64,000 nt of DNA from Aquabacter sp. L1I39 (GTDB taxonomy: Bacteria; Pseudomonadota; Alphaproteobacteria; Rhizobiales; Xanthobacteraceae): positions 3,346,387-3,410,386 of the forward strand of contig NZ_CP072392.1 in the NCBI RefSeq assembly GCF_017742835.1. The letters run 5' to 3'. Shown piece by piece: positions 42,783 through 51,902 of the stretch. How positions within the stretch are numbered: the stretch's first letter is position 1; every line of letters starts with the position of its first letter. A program made the translations under genes and the position numbers. The notes below the pieces were generated by a model that searched no databases, was not told the DNA's origin, and saw only the letters and a program-made list of their open reading frames with translations.

Positions 42783-43212
42783 GCCCATCCTCCTGGTGGA
42801 GGACAATCCGGCGGACGTGGAACTCACCCTGGCCGCCCTCAAGAAGACCAAGCTGGCGAACGACATCATCGTCGCCCGCGACGGCGTGGAAGCCCTCGAC
42901 TTCATCTTCTCCGAAGGCCAGCACGCGAACCGGGACACAGGACATCCGGCCGTGGTGCTGCTCGACCTGAAACTGCCCAAGGTGGACGGGCTGGAGGTGC
43001 TGGAGCGTGTCAAGCGCCATCCACGCCTGCGCGCCATTCCCATCGTGATGCTCACCTCCTCCCGCGAGGAGAGCGACATCGTTCGCTCCTACCAGTTCGG
43101 CGTCAATTCCTTCGTGGTCAAGCCCGTGGAATTTTCCGCCTTCTTCAATGCCATTCGGGATCTCGGCGTGTTCTGGGCGGTCCTGAACGAGCCCCCACCT
43201 GGAGACATCTGA
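42769..43212 (+). CDS. Response regulator (single REC domain, Rcp1-like)
   Basis: 147 residues, a lone receiver domain with Asp66 (VVLLDLKLPKVDG) as phosphoacceptor, the acidic pocket VEDN at 10-13, Thr in VMLTSSREESD and Lys in VVKPVEFSAFFNAI. The KPVEFSAFFNAI tail is typical of Rcp1-type phytochrome response regulators. The GTG at 42769 with AAAGGAAAAGG before it is preferred; an ATG at 42751 is possible. It overlaps the bphP end by 14 bases and is followed after 5 bases by the hybrid kinase gene. Without an output domain it must signal by protein contact or phosphorelay. Confidence 0.9.
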   Translation: MGTLRPILLVEDNPADVELTLAALKKTKLANDIIVARDGVEALDFIFSEGQHANRDTGHPAVVLLDLKLPKVDGLEVLERVKRHPRLRAIPIVMLTSSREESDIVRSYQFGVNSFVVKPVEFSAFFNAIRDLGVFWAVLNEPPPGDI

Positions 43213-43217
43213 CGGCA

Positions 43218-45581
43218 ATGGCGACCCCGCTCCAGTTCCTCCTGCTTGAGGACAGCCCCGTCGATGCCGAGCTCATCTCCCACCAATTGCGCAAGGTGGA
43301 GGGTGCGCCCGAGGTGACGCAGGTCTCCATCCGCGCCGCCTACGAGGCCGCGCTGGCGCACCGCGCCTACGACCTCATCCTCTCCGACTATTCGATCCCC
43401 GATTTCCTCGGCCTCGACGCGCTGTCCATCGCCCGCGAGCGGCAGCCGCAGACGCCGTTCATCTTCATTTCCGGCGTGCTGGGCGAGGAGCGGGCCACCG
43501 AGGCCATGCGGGCCGGCGCCACCGACTATGTCACCAAGCGCGACCTTGCCCGCGTGCCCATGGTGGTGGAGCGGGCGCTGCGCGAAGCGCGCGACCGCCG
43601 CGTCGCCCGCGAGGCGGCCACCGCCCTGGCGCTCAGCGAGGAGCGCTATCGCAGCCTGTTCAATTCCATCGAATCCGGCTTCTGCATCTTCGAGGTGGAG
43701 TTCGACGAGAAGGGCAAGCCGCGCGACTATCTCTTCCTGGAGGTCAACCCCGCCTTCGAGCGGCTCACGGGCGTGCGCGACGCGGTGGGGCGCCGCATGC
43801 GCGAGATCGCGCCCGACCATGAACGCCATTGGTTCGAGATCTATGGCGAGGTGGCTCGCACCGGCGAGCCGCGCCGCTTCGAGCAGGCGGCCACGGCCCT
43901 GGAGGGGCGCTGGTTCGATGTCTTCGCCTATCGGGTGGGGCGGCCGGAGGAACGGCGCGTGGCCGTGCTCTTCAACGACATCACCCAGCGCCGGCTCAAT
44001 GACGAGGCGCTGAAGGAGAGCGAGGCCCATTACCGCTTCGCCGTTGAGCTGAACCCCCAGGTGGCCTGGACCGCCACCCCCGACGGCCAGTTCGACCGCG
44101 TGGCCGAGCGCTGGTCCGCCTGGACCGGGACGAGTGGGCTCTGCGAAAGCTGGACGCACGGCATCCACGAGGAAGACCGCGCCCGGTGCCTGGCCGCCTG
44201 GCGCAAGGCAGTGGAGACGGGCGAGCCCTTCGACGTGGAGCTGCGCATCCTGCGCAGGAATGGCGAGGTGCGCTGGGCACGCTCGCGCGCCTTTCCCCGC
44301 CGCGACGAGAGCGGCGCCATCGTCAAATGGTACGGCACGACCGAGGACAATCACGAGCGCAAGCTCGCCGAGGAGGGCCTCAAGCGCCTCAACGAGACGC
44401 TGGAACAGCGCATCATTGAGCGCACGGCCGAACTGGTGCGCGCCCAGGAGGCACTGCGCCAGTCGCAGAAGCTGGAGGCCATGGGCCAGCTCACCGGCGG
44501 CGTCGCCCACGATTTCAACAATCTGCTCACCCCCATTATCGGCTCGCTGGACCTGCTCCAGCGCCGCAATGTGGGCGATGAGCGCACCAGACCGCTCATC
44601 GAGGGCGCGCTGCAGGCCGCCGAGCGGGCGAAGACCTTGGTGCAGCGCCTGCTGGCCTTCGCCCGCCGCCAGCCGCTCCAGCCCACCTCGGTGGATCTGG
44701 CGGCCCTGGTGAAGGGCATGGGCGAACTGGTGGCCTCCACCTCCGGCCCGCGCATCAAGGTCACCGCGGACGCGCCCGATAACTTGCCGCCCGCCCATGC
44801 CGACGCCAACCAGGTGGAAATGGCCATTCTGAACCTCGCCGTGAATGCCCGCGATGCCATGCCCGACGGCGGCCAGCTGCACATTTCCGCGCAGGAGGAG
44901 GAGGTCGGCGCCGATCATGCCGCCAAGTTGCCGCCGGGCCGCTATTTGCGCCTGTCCGTGGCCGATACCGGCACCGGCATGGATGCGGAGACGCTGGCCC
45001 GCGCGGTGGAACCCTTCTTCAGCACCAAGGGCATCGGCAAGGGCACGGGCCTCGGCCTGTCCATGGTGCATGGCCTCGCCGCGCAACTGGGTGGCGGCCT
45101 GACCTTGCACAGCCGGGTGGGGCTTGGCACCCGCGCGGATCTGTGGCTGCCCGTGGCCGCCGACCTCGCGCCGGAGCCATCCCGCCCCATGGAAGGGGAT
45201 GTCACGACGGGGCGAGGCACCGTATTGCTGGTGGAGGACGAGCAATTGGTGCGCATCTCCACCGCGGAAATGCTGAACGACCTTGGCTATCAGGTGGCGG
45301 TGGCAAGTTCTGCGGAACAGGCATTGCACCTTTTGGGGCAGGGCCTCAAGCCCACCGTCCTGGTGACGGACCACCTGATGGCCGGCATGACGGGGGCGGA
45401 GCTTGCCCATTCCGATGCGGTGAAGGCCGCCGGCGTGGCGGTGGTGCTGGTGACCGGCTATGCGGACGACCCCCGGGTGGCCGAGAATCTGGTGCGCCTC
45501 AACAAGCCCTTCCGCCGCACCGAACTGGCGCAGGCGCTGGTGGAAGCGGGCCAGAACCAGCTGGGCGCCCCGGCGGCGTGA
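43218..45581 (+). CDS. Hybrid sensor histidine kinase (REC-PAS-PAS-HisKA-HATPase-REC)
   Basis: 787 residues. An N-terminal REC domain carries Asp57 (LILSDYSIPDF). Two PAS domains follow (about 140-265 and 275-400), then a coiled coil LKRLNETLEQRIIERTAELVRAQEAL. The HisKA domain has His431 in GQLTGGVAHDFNNLLTPIIG, the ATPase contains NLAVNARDAM and GTGLGLSMVHGLAAQLGG, and the C-terminal REC has Asp718 (VLVTDHLMAGMTG). The two receivers and one kinase allow a phosphorelay with BphP and the single-domain regulator encoded just upstream. The gene converges on the LysR gene with a 9-base gap. Confidence 0.92.
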   Translation: MATPLQFLLLEDSPVDAELISHQLRKVEGAPEVTQVSIRAAYEAALAHRAYDLILSDYSIPDFLGLDALSIARERQPQTPFIFISGVLGEERATEAMRAGATDYVTKRDLARVPMVVERALREARDRRVAREAATALALSEERYRSLFNSIESGFCIFEVEFDEKGKPRDYLFLEVNPAFERLTGVRDAVGRRMREIAPDHERHWFEIYGEVARTGEPRRFEQAATALEGRWFDVFAYRVGRPEERRVAVLFNDITQRRLNDEALKESEAHYRFAVELNPQVAWTATPDGQFDRVAERWSAWTGTSGLCESWTHGIHEEDRARCLAAWRKAVETGEPFDVELRILRRNGEVRWARSRAFPRRDESGAIVKWYGTTEDNHERKLAEEGLKRLNETLEQRIIERTAELVRAQEALRQSQKLEAMGQLTGGVAHDFNNLLTPIIGSLDLLQRRNVGDERTRPLIEGALQAAERAKTLVQRLLAFARRQPLQPTSVDLAALVKGMGELVASTSGPRIKVTADAPDNLPPAHADANQVEMAILNLAVNARDAMPDGGQLHISAQEEEVGADHAAKLPPGRYLRLSVADTGTGMDAETLARAVEPFFSTKGIGKGTGLGLSMVHGLAAQLGGGLTLHSRVGLGTRADLWLPVAADLAPEPSRPMEGDVTTGRGTVLLVEDEQLVRISTAEMLNDLGYQVAVASSAEQALHLLGQGLKPTVLVTDHLMAGMTGAELAHSDAVKAAGVAVVLVTGYADDPRVAENLVRLNKPFRRTELAQALVEAGQNQLGAPAA

Positions 45582-45590
45582 CGCCGTCCT

Positions 45591-46511
45591 TTATTCCTTC
45601 ACCTCGCGCAGCACATCGGAGCGGGCGGCGATCTGCGAGATGGCGGCGCGGATGGCGGTCTGGAAGGCGAGCGCCAGTTGCGACTGGGGCAGGTCGCGCC
45701 GCTTGACCAGGACGGGGCGGATGGCCAGTTCCGGCACGAAGCGCACCATGGCGAGACCCCCATAGGCCCCCGCCAGCACCGGGAAGGGATCGATGATGGC
45801 CACACCCAGCCCCCGCGCCACCATGGCGCAGGCGGCGGTGGACTGGTTCACCGTACTGGCGATCTGGAAGCGGGGTTGGGTCTCGTGGAAGGCGCCGCGC
45901 ACCGCCCGGCCGAGCGTCGTCGTATCGGAAAAGGTGATGATGGATTCGCCCGAAAGGGCCTTCGCGCTCAAGTGGGGCGCGCTCGCCAGGGGATGGTCGC
46001 GGGGCAGCACGCACACCATGTCCGCCTCGCACAGGACGGAGGCCTCAAGACCGGGATCGCGCACCGCCACGTCGGCGATGGCCAGATCCGCCTCGTTGCG
46101 GCTCACCTGCTCGATGGCGTCCTTGGTGGCATAGGCCATCACGTCCACGGACAGGCTGGGCCAATCCTGCCGCAGCAAGGCGACCGCGTCGGGCACGATG
46201 GAATTGGCGATGGAGGAGGAGGTGGCCAGCCGGATGCGCCCCGAGCGGCCGTCGCGGATCTGGTCGGCCAGGTCCCGCAGGTTTTCCACAAAGCCCGCGA
46301 GGCGCTTGACCTCCGGCAGGAGAAGCTGGGCCTCCGGCGTGGGCTGGAGGCGCCCGCCCACGCGGCGGAAGAGGGGAATGCCCAGTTCCTGCTCCGCCAG
46401 ATGCACGGTCTTGGTGATGGAGGGCTGGGACACCCGCAGCCGCCGGGCCGCCGCGCTCACCGAGCCCAGGTCCATCACCAAATCGACGATCAGCAGGTGA
46501 CGGATGTTCAT
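45591..46511 (-). CDS. LysR family transcriptional regulator of the ABC/catabolic operon
   Basis: 306 residues from the ATG at 46511 (MNIRHLLIVDLVMDLGSV). The winged helix-turn-helix is SVSAAARRLRVSQPSITKTVHLAEQELGIPLFRRVGGRLQPTPEA, and the effector domain contains MVARGLGVAIIDPFPVLAG. It resembles regulators of the GbpR/CbbR-like branch by its start. It lies 113 bases downstream of the amidohydrolase gene on the same strand, at the end of the polyamine-type operon that it probably controls. Confidence 0.9.
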   Translation of the reverse strand: MNIRHLLIVDLVMDLGSVSAAARRLRVSQPSITKTVHLAEQELGIPLFRRVGGRLQPTPEAQLLLPEVKRLAGFVENLRDLADQIRDGRSGRIRLATSSSIANSIVPDAVALLRQDWPSLSVDVMAYATKDAIEQVSRNEADLAIADVAVRDPGLEASVLCEADMVCVLPRDHPLASAPHLSAKALSGESIITFSDTTTLGRAVRGAFHETQPRFQIASTVNQSTAACAMVARGLGVAIIDPFPVLAGAYGGLAMVRFVPELAIRPVLVKRRDLPQSQLALAFQTAIRAAISQIAARSDVLREVKE

Positions 46512-46624
46512 GGCGAAACCGGGCTGGCTCCCCCCGCGCGGCGCCAGCGGGTGCGCGGAAATCCCGCTTTGCGGCGAGGGTAGCCTTGCGCTTTCCGGGT
46601 GTCGAGCCATGGCGGTCTTGGGAC

Positions 46625-47476
46625 TCACAGCCCCAGGAAGGCGGCCGCGTTGTGGTATTTCCATCGGGCGCGCACATGGTCGGGAATGGGCAGGGCGTCG
46701 AGCTCCGCCACCGTGCGCGCCACCGGCAGCATGGGAAAGCCGGTGCCGAAGATGATCTGGTCTTTCAAGACCTTGGCGCCATAGACGAGGAGCGCCTCAT
46801 AGCCCGCATGGGGCCGTTCCAGGAGGCTCGGGCGCACCGAGACGATGCCGATATTCAGGTTCTTGTGCCGCCAGGCCACCGCGATCAATTCCTGCACCCA
46901 GGGCCAGCCGGGCGGGGAGGCGCAGATGCGCAGGTCCGGAAAGGCGCCGGCCACTTCGTCGAGATAAGCGGGGCGCCCATAATCCAGGAGGCTGGCGGTG
47001 GAAAAGTTGATGCCGCAATGGATGTTGACGGGGATATTGAGCTCCAGGCACGCCTCATAGAGCGGGAAGAGCAGCGGGTCGTTGGGCTTCAGGCGCAGTT
47101 CGAAGCATTGCAGGTTGAGGCCCTTGAGGCCGAGGTCGCGCACCGCATGGCGCAACTCGTCCACCGCCGCCGCGCCCTTGTGGGGGTCCACCCCGGCAAA
47201 ACCGATGAAGCGGCCGCCCTGTCCGGCGCAGAACTCCGCCACGTCCTCATTGGCAATCTTGAAGCCGAAGGTGGTGGTGAGATCCCGCGCCTTGATGACG
47301 ATGTGGCGGGCGTCCACGGCCTCGTAGGAGGCCAGATAATCGGCGAAGGCGTCGGGGCCGATCTCGGCGGCGCTGGCGGTCTCGCTGGATTTGTAGACCC
47401 GGCGGTAATTGGCGAGGTGCCCGGCCGTCTTCTGGAATTGCGGCAGCGGCGGGCGGCTCGAAAAATCGATGAGCAT
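46625..47476 (-). CDS. Amidohydrolase family protein (Amidohydro_2 type)
   Basis: 283 residues. It begins MLIDFSSRPPLPQF, where the usual first metal motif (DxHxH) is replaced by DFSSRPP, so it may lack one metal ligand. Later features are RFIGFAGVDPHKGAAAVDELRHAVRDLGLKGLNLQCFE, PVNIHCGINFS (metal His), and IIFGTGFPML where a metal-binding Asp is usually found (GTDxP) but Gly-Phe appears instead. It resembles the ACMSD-like TIM-barrel hydrolases and decarboxylases. The loss of both the HxH and the last Asp suggests altered chemistry or an inactive enzyme. It follows the ABC ATPase gene after 15 bases. Confidence 0.8.
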   Translation of the reverse strand: MLIDFSSRPPLPQFQKTAGHLANYRRVYKSSETASAAEIGPDAFADYLASYEAVDARHIVIKARDLTTTFGFKIANEDVAEFCAGQGGRFIGFAGVDPHKGAAAVDELRHAVRDLGLKGLNLQCFELRLKPNDPLLFPLYEACLELNIPVNIHCGINFSTASLLDYGRPAYLDEVAGAFPDLRICASPPGWPWVQELIAVAWRHKNLNIGIVSVRPSLLERPHAGYEALLVYGAKVLKDQIIFGTGFPMLPVARTVAELDALPIPDHVRARWKYHNAAAFLGL

Positions 47477-47491
47477 GGCGGCCTCCCGGGA

Positions 47492-48568
47492 TCAGTCGAC
47501 GGGCAGGAGCTGGGCGGCATCCGCCGGCCAGCCCACATAGACGGTGGAGCCCAGCACCGGCCGGGCGCGCAGGCGGTGGTTCAGCTCCTGAACCAGGAAG
47601 GTGTCGCCATTCTCCAGCCGCACCACATGCTTGATGCAGCTGCCCACCACCATGGAGGTCTCCAGCACGCCCTTCAGCGCATGGGTCTCGTCCGGGGCGG
47701 CGGCGATGTTGGCGCTCTCCGGGCGCACATGGAGCATGGCGGCGCAGCCCTGGGCGGCCGGGAAAGCCGGGTGCGGCACCTGGCGCGACGAACCGTTGCC
47801 GAGCGCGATGACCAGTCGCTCGGCCGCCTCGCCCGCCACGGTGCAGGGCAATTGGTTGGAGTGGCCGATGAAGTCAGCCACATACGAAGAGGCGGGATTG
47901 AAATAAAGCTCGTCCGCCGTACCCACCTGCACGCACCGCCCCTCCCGCATCAGCACGATGCGATCGGACATGGAGAGCGCTTCCTCCTGGTCGTGGGTGA
48001 CGCACAGCATGGTGATGCCGGATTCCCGGTGCAGCCGGCTGATCTCGATCTGCATTTCCTCGCGCAGCTTCTTGTCGAGGGCGCCCAGCGGCTCGTCCAT
48101 GAGGATCAGAGCGGGGCGATAGACCATGCAGCGGGCGAGCGAGATGCGCTGCTGCTGGCCGCCCGACAATTCACGCGGCATGCGCGCGGCCACATGGGGC
48201 ATGCGAATGAGGTCCAGCGCCTCGGCCACCCGCCGCTTGATCTCGGCCTTGGGCACCCGGCGCACGCGCAGCGGAAAGGCGATGTTCTCGAACACGCTCA
48301 TGTGGGGCATGAGGGCATAGTTCTGGAAGACCATGCCCAAGTCGCGCTTGCTGGGCGGCAGGTTGGTGACATCCACGCCATCGATGCGGATGGTGCCGGA
48401 GGAGGGCCGTGTCATGCCGGCAATGAGGTTGAGCAGCGTCGTCTTGCCCGATCCGCTCGGACCCAGCAGGCTGACAAACTCGCCCTTGGCCACGGTGAGG
48501 TTGAACTCGGCGACCGCGAGGAAGTCGCCATAGCTCTTGGTCAGCCGTTCAATCTCGATCATCGACAC
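47492..48568 (-). CDS. Polyamine-type ABC transporter ATP-binding protein (PotA-like)
   Basis: 358 residues from a GTG at 48568 (AGGAG eight bases before it); the ATG two codons later is the alternative. Walker A is GPSGSGKTT, the signature LSGGQQQRISLARCMVYRP and Walker B LILMDEPLGALDKKLREEM. The C-terminal third is a TOBE regulatory domain (about 280-350). This PotA/FbpC-type ATPase powers the two permeases encoded further upstream in the operon. It is separated from them by an oxidoreductase and a ligase gene, which is unusual but all lie on one strand. Confidence 0.9.
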   Translation of the reverse strand: MSMIEIERLTKSYGDFLAVAEFNLTVAKGEFVSLLGPSGSGKTTLLNLIAGMTRPSSGTIRIDGVDVTNLPPSKRDLGMVFQNYALMPHMSVFENIAFPLRVRRVPKAEIKRRVAEALDLIRMPHVAARMPRELSGGQQQRISLARCMVYRPALILMDEPLGALDKKLREEMQIEISRLHRESGITMLCVTHDQEEALSMSDRIVLMREGRCVQVGTADELYFNPASSYVADFIGHSNQLPCTVAGEAAERLVIALGNGSSRQVPHPAFPAAQGCAAMLHVRPESANIAAAPDETHALKGVLETSMVVGSCIKHVVRLENGDTFLVQELNHRLRARPVLGSTVYVGWPADAAQLLPVD

Positions 48569-48640
48569 CGGGGCAACTCCTGAAAACGGCAAGCCGGGCC
48601 GCAAAGGCGGCGGGCGATCGCAAGGGGATCAACGACGCGA

Positions 48641-50233
48641 TCAACGACGTTTGGCATCGCGCAGGATCTCGCGGGCGGCATTGTGGCCGGGCACGCCGGT
48701 TACCCCGCCGCCGGGATGCACCGAGGCGCCGCACAGATAGAGGCCGGGCACCGGCGTGCGATAGTCCGCATAGCCCGGCGCCGGGCGGCGCATGAACATC
48801 TGGTCGGCGCTGATCTCCGCATGGTGCACATGGCCGCCGGGCAGGTCGAACACGCGCTCCAGGTCCGCCGGGGAATAGATGTGACGCTCGCGGACAAGGG
48901 CCTTGAAGCCGGGGGCGTAGGTTTCCAGCGTATCCACCACCGCATCGCCAATGGCCTCGCGGGCGGCGTCGGTCCAGCCGCCCTTCAGGTCATAGGGCGC
49001 ATGGCCGGCCATGATGCTCATGAAATGCCGGCCGGGCGGGGCCAGGGTCTCGTCCAGCACGGTGGGCGTCATGGCCACCATGAAGGGATGGCGGGCATAG
49101 TCGCCATATTTGGCCGGATCGAAGCTCTGCTCCAGATAATCCACGCTCGGCCCGATCCGCACCTGGGCGGGATAGGGGAAGCCGGCGGCGGCGGGATCGA
49201 ACGCGCTGAAGCGGGGCAGGGCGTCCAGCGCCAGATGCACCTTGTAGACCGAGCCCCGCGCCCGCAGGTTCTGGACCGATTGCGTCACCTCCGCCGGCAC
49301 ATGGCGGGCGTCCAGCAGGCGGGTAAAGGTGGTGCGGGCGCTGGCATTGGCGGCGACGCGCCCCGCCCGCAGCGTCTCGCCGGAGGCAAGCACCACGCCG
49401 GCGGCGCGGCCATTCTCCACCAGGATGGAGGCCACCTCCGCATCGGTGCGCACCTCCATGCCATGGGCCTTGCCGGAGGCGGCGATGGCGCCGCTGATGG
49501 CGCCCATGCCGCCACGCACGAAGCCCCAGCCGCCGGCCGCCGTCTCATGGTCGCGCACCAGGGGCCGCAGCAGCACATAGCCGGTGCCGGGGGAACGCAG
49601 GCTGGCGCTGCCGCCGCCGCCAGTGGCGTAGAAGCCGAGCGCCGCGCGGATGGCGTCGTTCTCGAACCAGTGGCTGAGCACGTCATGGGCGCTCAGCGTC
49701 AGCAGATCATAGAGCTGGTAGAAGTCCCCCACATAGCCGCGCTTGCCCCACAGGAAGCGGGCGGCGGACAGCAGGTCGCGCGGGTTGGACGAGACGTTGA
49801 AGGGCGTGTCCCAGATGATCTCGCGCATGATGGGCGCAAGCCGCCTCATATAGCGCCGATATTCGGGATAGGCGGCCGCATCCTTCTTGGAGAACTTGGC
49901 GATCTCCGCACAGGTGCGGTCCTCCTCGTCAAAGAAGGTCAGCGAGCGCCCGTCCGGGAAGGGCTGGAACATGGGCGGGGGCTTGAGGATCTCATAGCCA
50001 TAGCGCGCCAGCTCCAGGTCCAGGATCACCTTGGGCTGGAGGAGCGCCATCACATAGGCGGCGGTGGACACCTTGTAGCCGGGCCACACCTCCTCGGTGA
50101 CGCAGGCCCCGCCGATGAGGGGCCGGCGCTCCAGCACCAGCACCTTCTGGCCGGCACGGGCAAGATAGGCGCCGCAGACGAGGCCGTTATGGCCGGCGCC
50201 GATGATGATGACGTCGTAGCGGGCATCACGCAT
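48641..50233 (-). CDS. FAD-dependent oxidoreductase, phytoene desaturase/PYROXD2-like
   Basis: 530 residues. The N-terminal dinucleotide site is YDVIIIGAGHNGLVCGAYLARAGQKVLVLERRPLIGGACVTEE, where the CrtI-type GGAC follows. A C-terminal FAD motif is PGLYLCGASVHPGGGVTGVPGHNAAREIL. The protein matches the widespread NAD(P)/FAD oxidoreductase group related to phytoene desaturases and PYROXD2. It probably oxidises the transported amine or its acyl derivative (inference). The start overlaps the ligase stop by 8 bases. Confidence 0.88.
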   Translation of the reverse strand: MRDARYDVIIIGAGHNGLVCGAYLARAGQKVLVLERRPLIGGACVTEEVWPGYKVSTAAYVMALLQPKVILDLELARYGYEILKPPPMFQPFPDGRSLTFFDEEDRTCAEIAKFSKKDAAAYPEYRRYMRRLAPIMREIIWDTPFNVSSNPRDLLSAARFLWGKRGYVGDFYQLYDLLTLSAHDVLSHWFENDAIRAALGFYATGGGGSASLRSPGTGYVLLRPLVRDHETAAGGWGFVRGGMGAISGAIAASGKAHGMEVRTDAEVASILVENGRAAGVVLASGETLRAGRVAANASARTTFTRLLDARHVPAEVTQSVQNLRARGSVYKVHLALDALPRFSAFDPAAAGFPYPAQVRIGPSVDYLEQSFDPAKYGDYARHPFMVAMTPTVLDETLAPPGRHFMSIMAGHAPYDLKGGWTDAAREAIGDAVVDTLETYAPGFKALVRERHIYSPADLERVFDLPGGHVHHAEISADQMFMRRPAPGYADYRTPVPGLYLCGASVHPGGGVTGVPGHNAAREILRDAKRR

Positions 50234-51902
50234 TTGCGGTGTCCTTCCGGGCTGAGTCCTTCAGGTGCCAGCCGGCGGTCACCCGGTCATAGGAATTGAC
50301 CCGCAGGTCCGCCTGCTCGGCTTTGAGCACGTGCTTGGCCACCTTCAGCGAGGGGGTCTTGGGCAGGGCGGTGCGGAACTCGTAGAAGCGCGGCACCTTG
50401 AAGGGGGCAAGGTTGCGCTGGCAATGGGCGATGACCGCCTCCAGCGTCGCCGCGTCCGGTGCCTCGCCCTCTTCCAGCACCAGATAGGCCTTGATTTCCT
50501 CGCCGCGGGTCTCGTCGGGCACGCCGACGACGGCCGCCTCCATCACCACGCCGGAGGCCTGCAGCACCCCTTCCACCTCGCGGGCGGCGATGTTCTCGGC
50601 GGAGCGGCGGATCATGTCCTTGGTGCGGCCCACGATGGTGAAATAGCCGCGCTCATCCACCCGGAACACGTCGCCGGTGCGGAACCAGCCGTCCAGGAAG
50701 GCCTCGCGGGTGGCATCGGGGCGGTTGTAATAGCCGCGGAAAATGCCCTTGCCGCGCACCACCATCTCGCCCTCTTCGCCCGGCTTCACGGGTCGGCCCT
50801 CGGCGTCCACCACCTTGCATTCGCGGAAGGGGCCGGGCTGGCCGCAGGCGCCCGAGCCCACCATGTCGGTGGCCTCGATGGGCATGAAGAGGGTGGGTCC
50901 CAGCTCCGTCATGCCGAAGGCTTCCCGCGCCACCAGGTTGAAGCGCTCCTCCACCGCCGCATGCATGGCTTTCGGCAGGCCATAGACATTAGCGCGGACG
51001 ATGGCGTTGCGGGCATCATCCGGGTGGGGCGGCTGCTTGAAGGCGAGAAAGGGCAGCAGGCAGAAATTGATGTTGTAGGCCCGTACCCAGGACATGAAGC
51101 GCGAGGCGCTTTGCTTGGCCGCCACATAGAGCGTGCCGCGCTGATAAAAGGTCATCAGCAGCAGCCACTGGGGATCCATGTAAAAGAAGGGCGTGGAGGC
51201 AAGAATCCGCCGATAGATGCGCCCGTCGCGGGTGGCGTTCACCTTGCCGGCCACCAGCCAATAATCCTGCGCCAGCAGGCAGCCCTTGGGATAGCCGGTG
51301 GTGCCGGAGGTGTACTGGATGTTCAGAAGATCGTCATGGCCGACGGGCGCGTCCGGCACATAGGGTCCGGCCCCCTCTACCCGGCAGGCCTCCCAGGACG
51401 GATGACCCGCCGCCATTCCATCCACCAGGAAGGACCGTTCCGCCGGCACGGTGATGGCGCCCTCGGTGCGGGCGGCTTCAAAGATGGGACGCACGCTCTC
51501 GTGCAGCACCAGGAATTCCGCCTCGCTGTCATTGACCACATAGGCCAGTTCCCGCTCGCGATAATTCACGTTCACTGGCACCATCACCGCGCCTATGACA
51601 CCGAGCGCCAGCCAGGTGAGGGGGAAGGCCGAGATGTTGGGCAGCATCACCGCCACCCGCGTGCCCTTGCGCACGCCATGGCGGGCAAAGCCGTGGGCGA
51701 GGGCATGGACGGCGGCTTTGACCTCGCCATAGGTGGCGCGCTCGTCGCTCTCGAAGAAGTGCCAGGCCAGCTGGTCCGGCACGTCGGCGGCGACCATTTC
51801 GATGAGGGCGGCCATATTGTCCGGCAGCGGCTCCGCCTCGATGGCGGCGCGCCGCTCGGCGACGGGGCGCACGGGCGCGGACAGGACTTCAACCTTGGAC
51901 AT
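50226..51902 (-). CDS. AMP-dependent acyl-CoA synthetase/ligase
   Basis: 558 residues. The P-loop is IQYTSGTTGYPKGCLLAQ; other adenylate motifs are YGLPKAMHAAVEERFN, AFGMTELGPTLFMP, WFRTGDVFRVDERGYFTIVGRTKDMIRRSAENIAAREVE and the terminal lysine in LPKTPSLKVAKHVL. It resembles carnitine/crotonobetaine-type and ATP-dependent acyl-CoA ligases. It would activate a carboxylic acid from the catabolic pathway. The start shares one base with the upstream permease stop (TGATG), so it is coupled to the transporter genes. Confidence 0.9.
   Translation of the reverse strand: MSKVEVLSAPVRPVAERRAAIEAEPLPDNMAALIEMVAADVPDQLAWHFFESDERATYGEVKAAVHALAHGFARHGVRKGTRVAVMLPNISAFPLTWLALGVIGAVMVPVNVNYRERELAYVVNDSEAEFLVLHESVRPIFEAARTEGAITVPAERSFLVDGMAAGHPSWEACRVEGAGPYVPDAPVGHDDLLNIQYTSGTTGYPKGCLLAQDYWLVAGKVNATRDGRIYRRILASTPFFYMDPQWLLLMTFYQRGTLYVAAKQSASRFMSWVRAYNINFCLLPFLAFKQPPHPDDARNAIVRANVYGLPKAMHAAVEERFNLVAREAFGMTELGPTLFMPIEATDMVGSGACGQPGPFRECKVVDAEGRPVKPGEEGEMVVRGKGIFRGYYNRPDATREAFLDGWFRTGDVFRVDERGYFTIVGRTKDMIRRSAENIAAREVEGVLQASGVVMEAAVVGVPDETRGEEIKAYLVLEEGEAPDAATLEAVIAHCQRNLAPFKVPRFYEFRTALPKTPSLKVAKHVLKAEQADLRVNSYDRVTAGWHLKDSARKDTANA

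Noticed and set aside
43089..45410. 773-codon minus-strand frame opposite the hybrid kinase
   Set aside because: Antisense shadow of a protein with complete HisKA, ATPase and receiver motifs.
46586..50299. Two plus-strand frames of 665 and 538 codons opposite the ABC ATPase and oxidoreductase genes
   Set aside because: No motif, extreme His/Gly content, and they cross the boundaries of several real genes.
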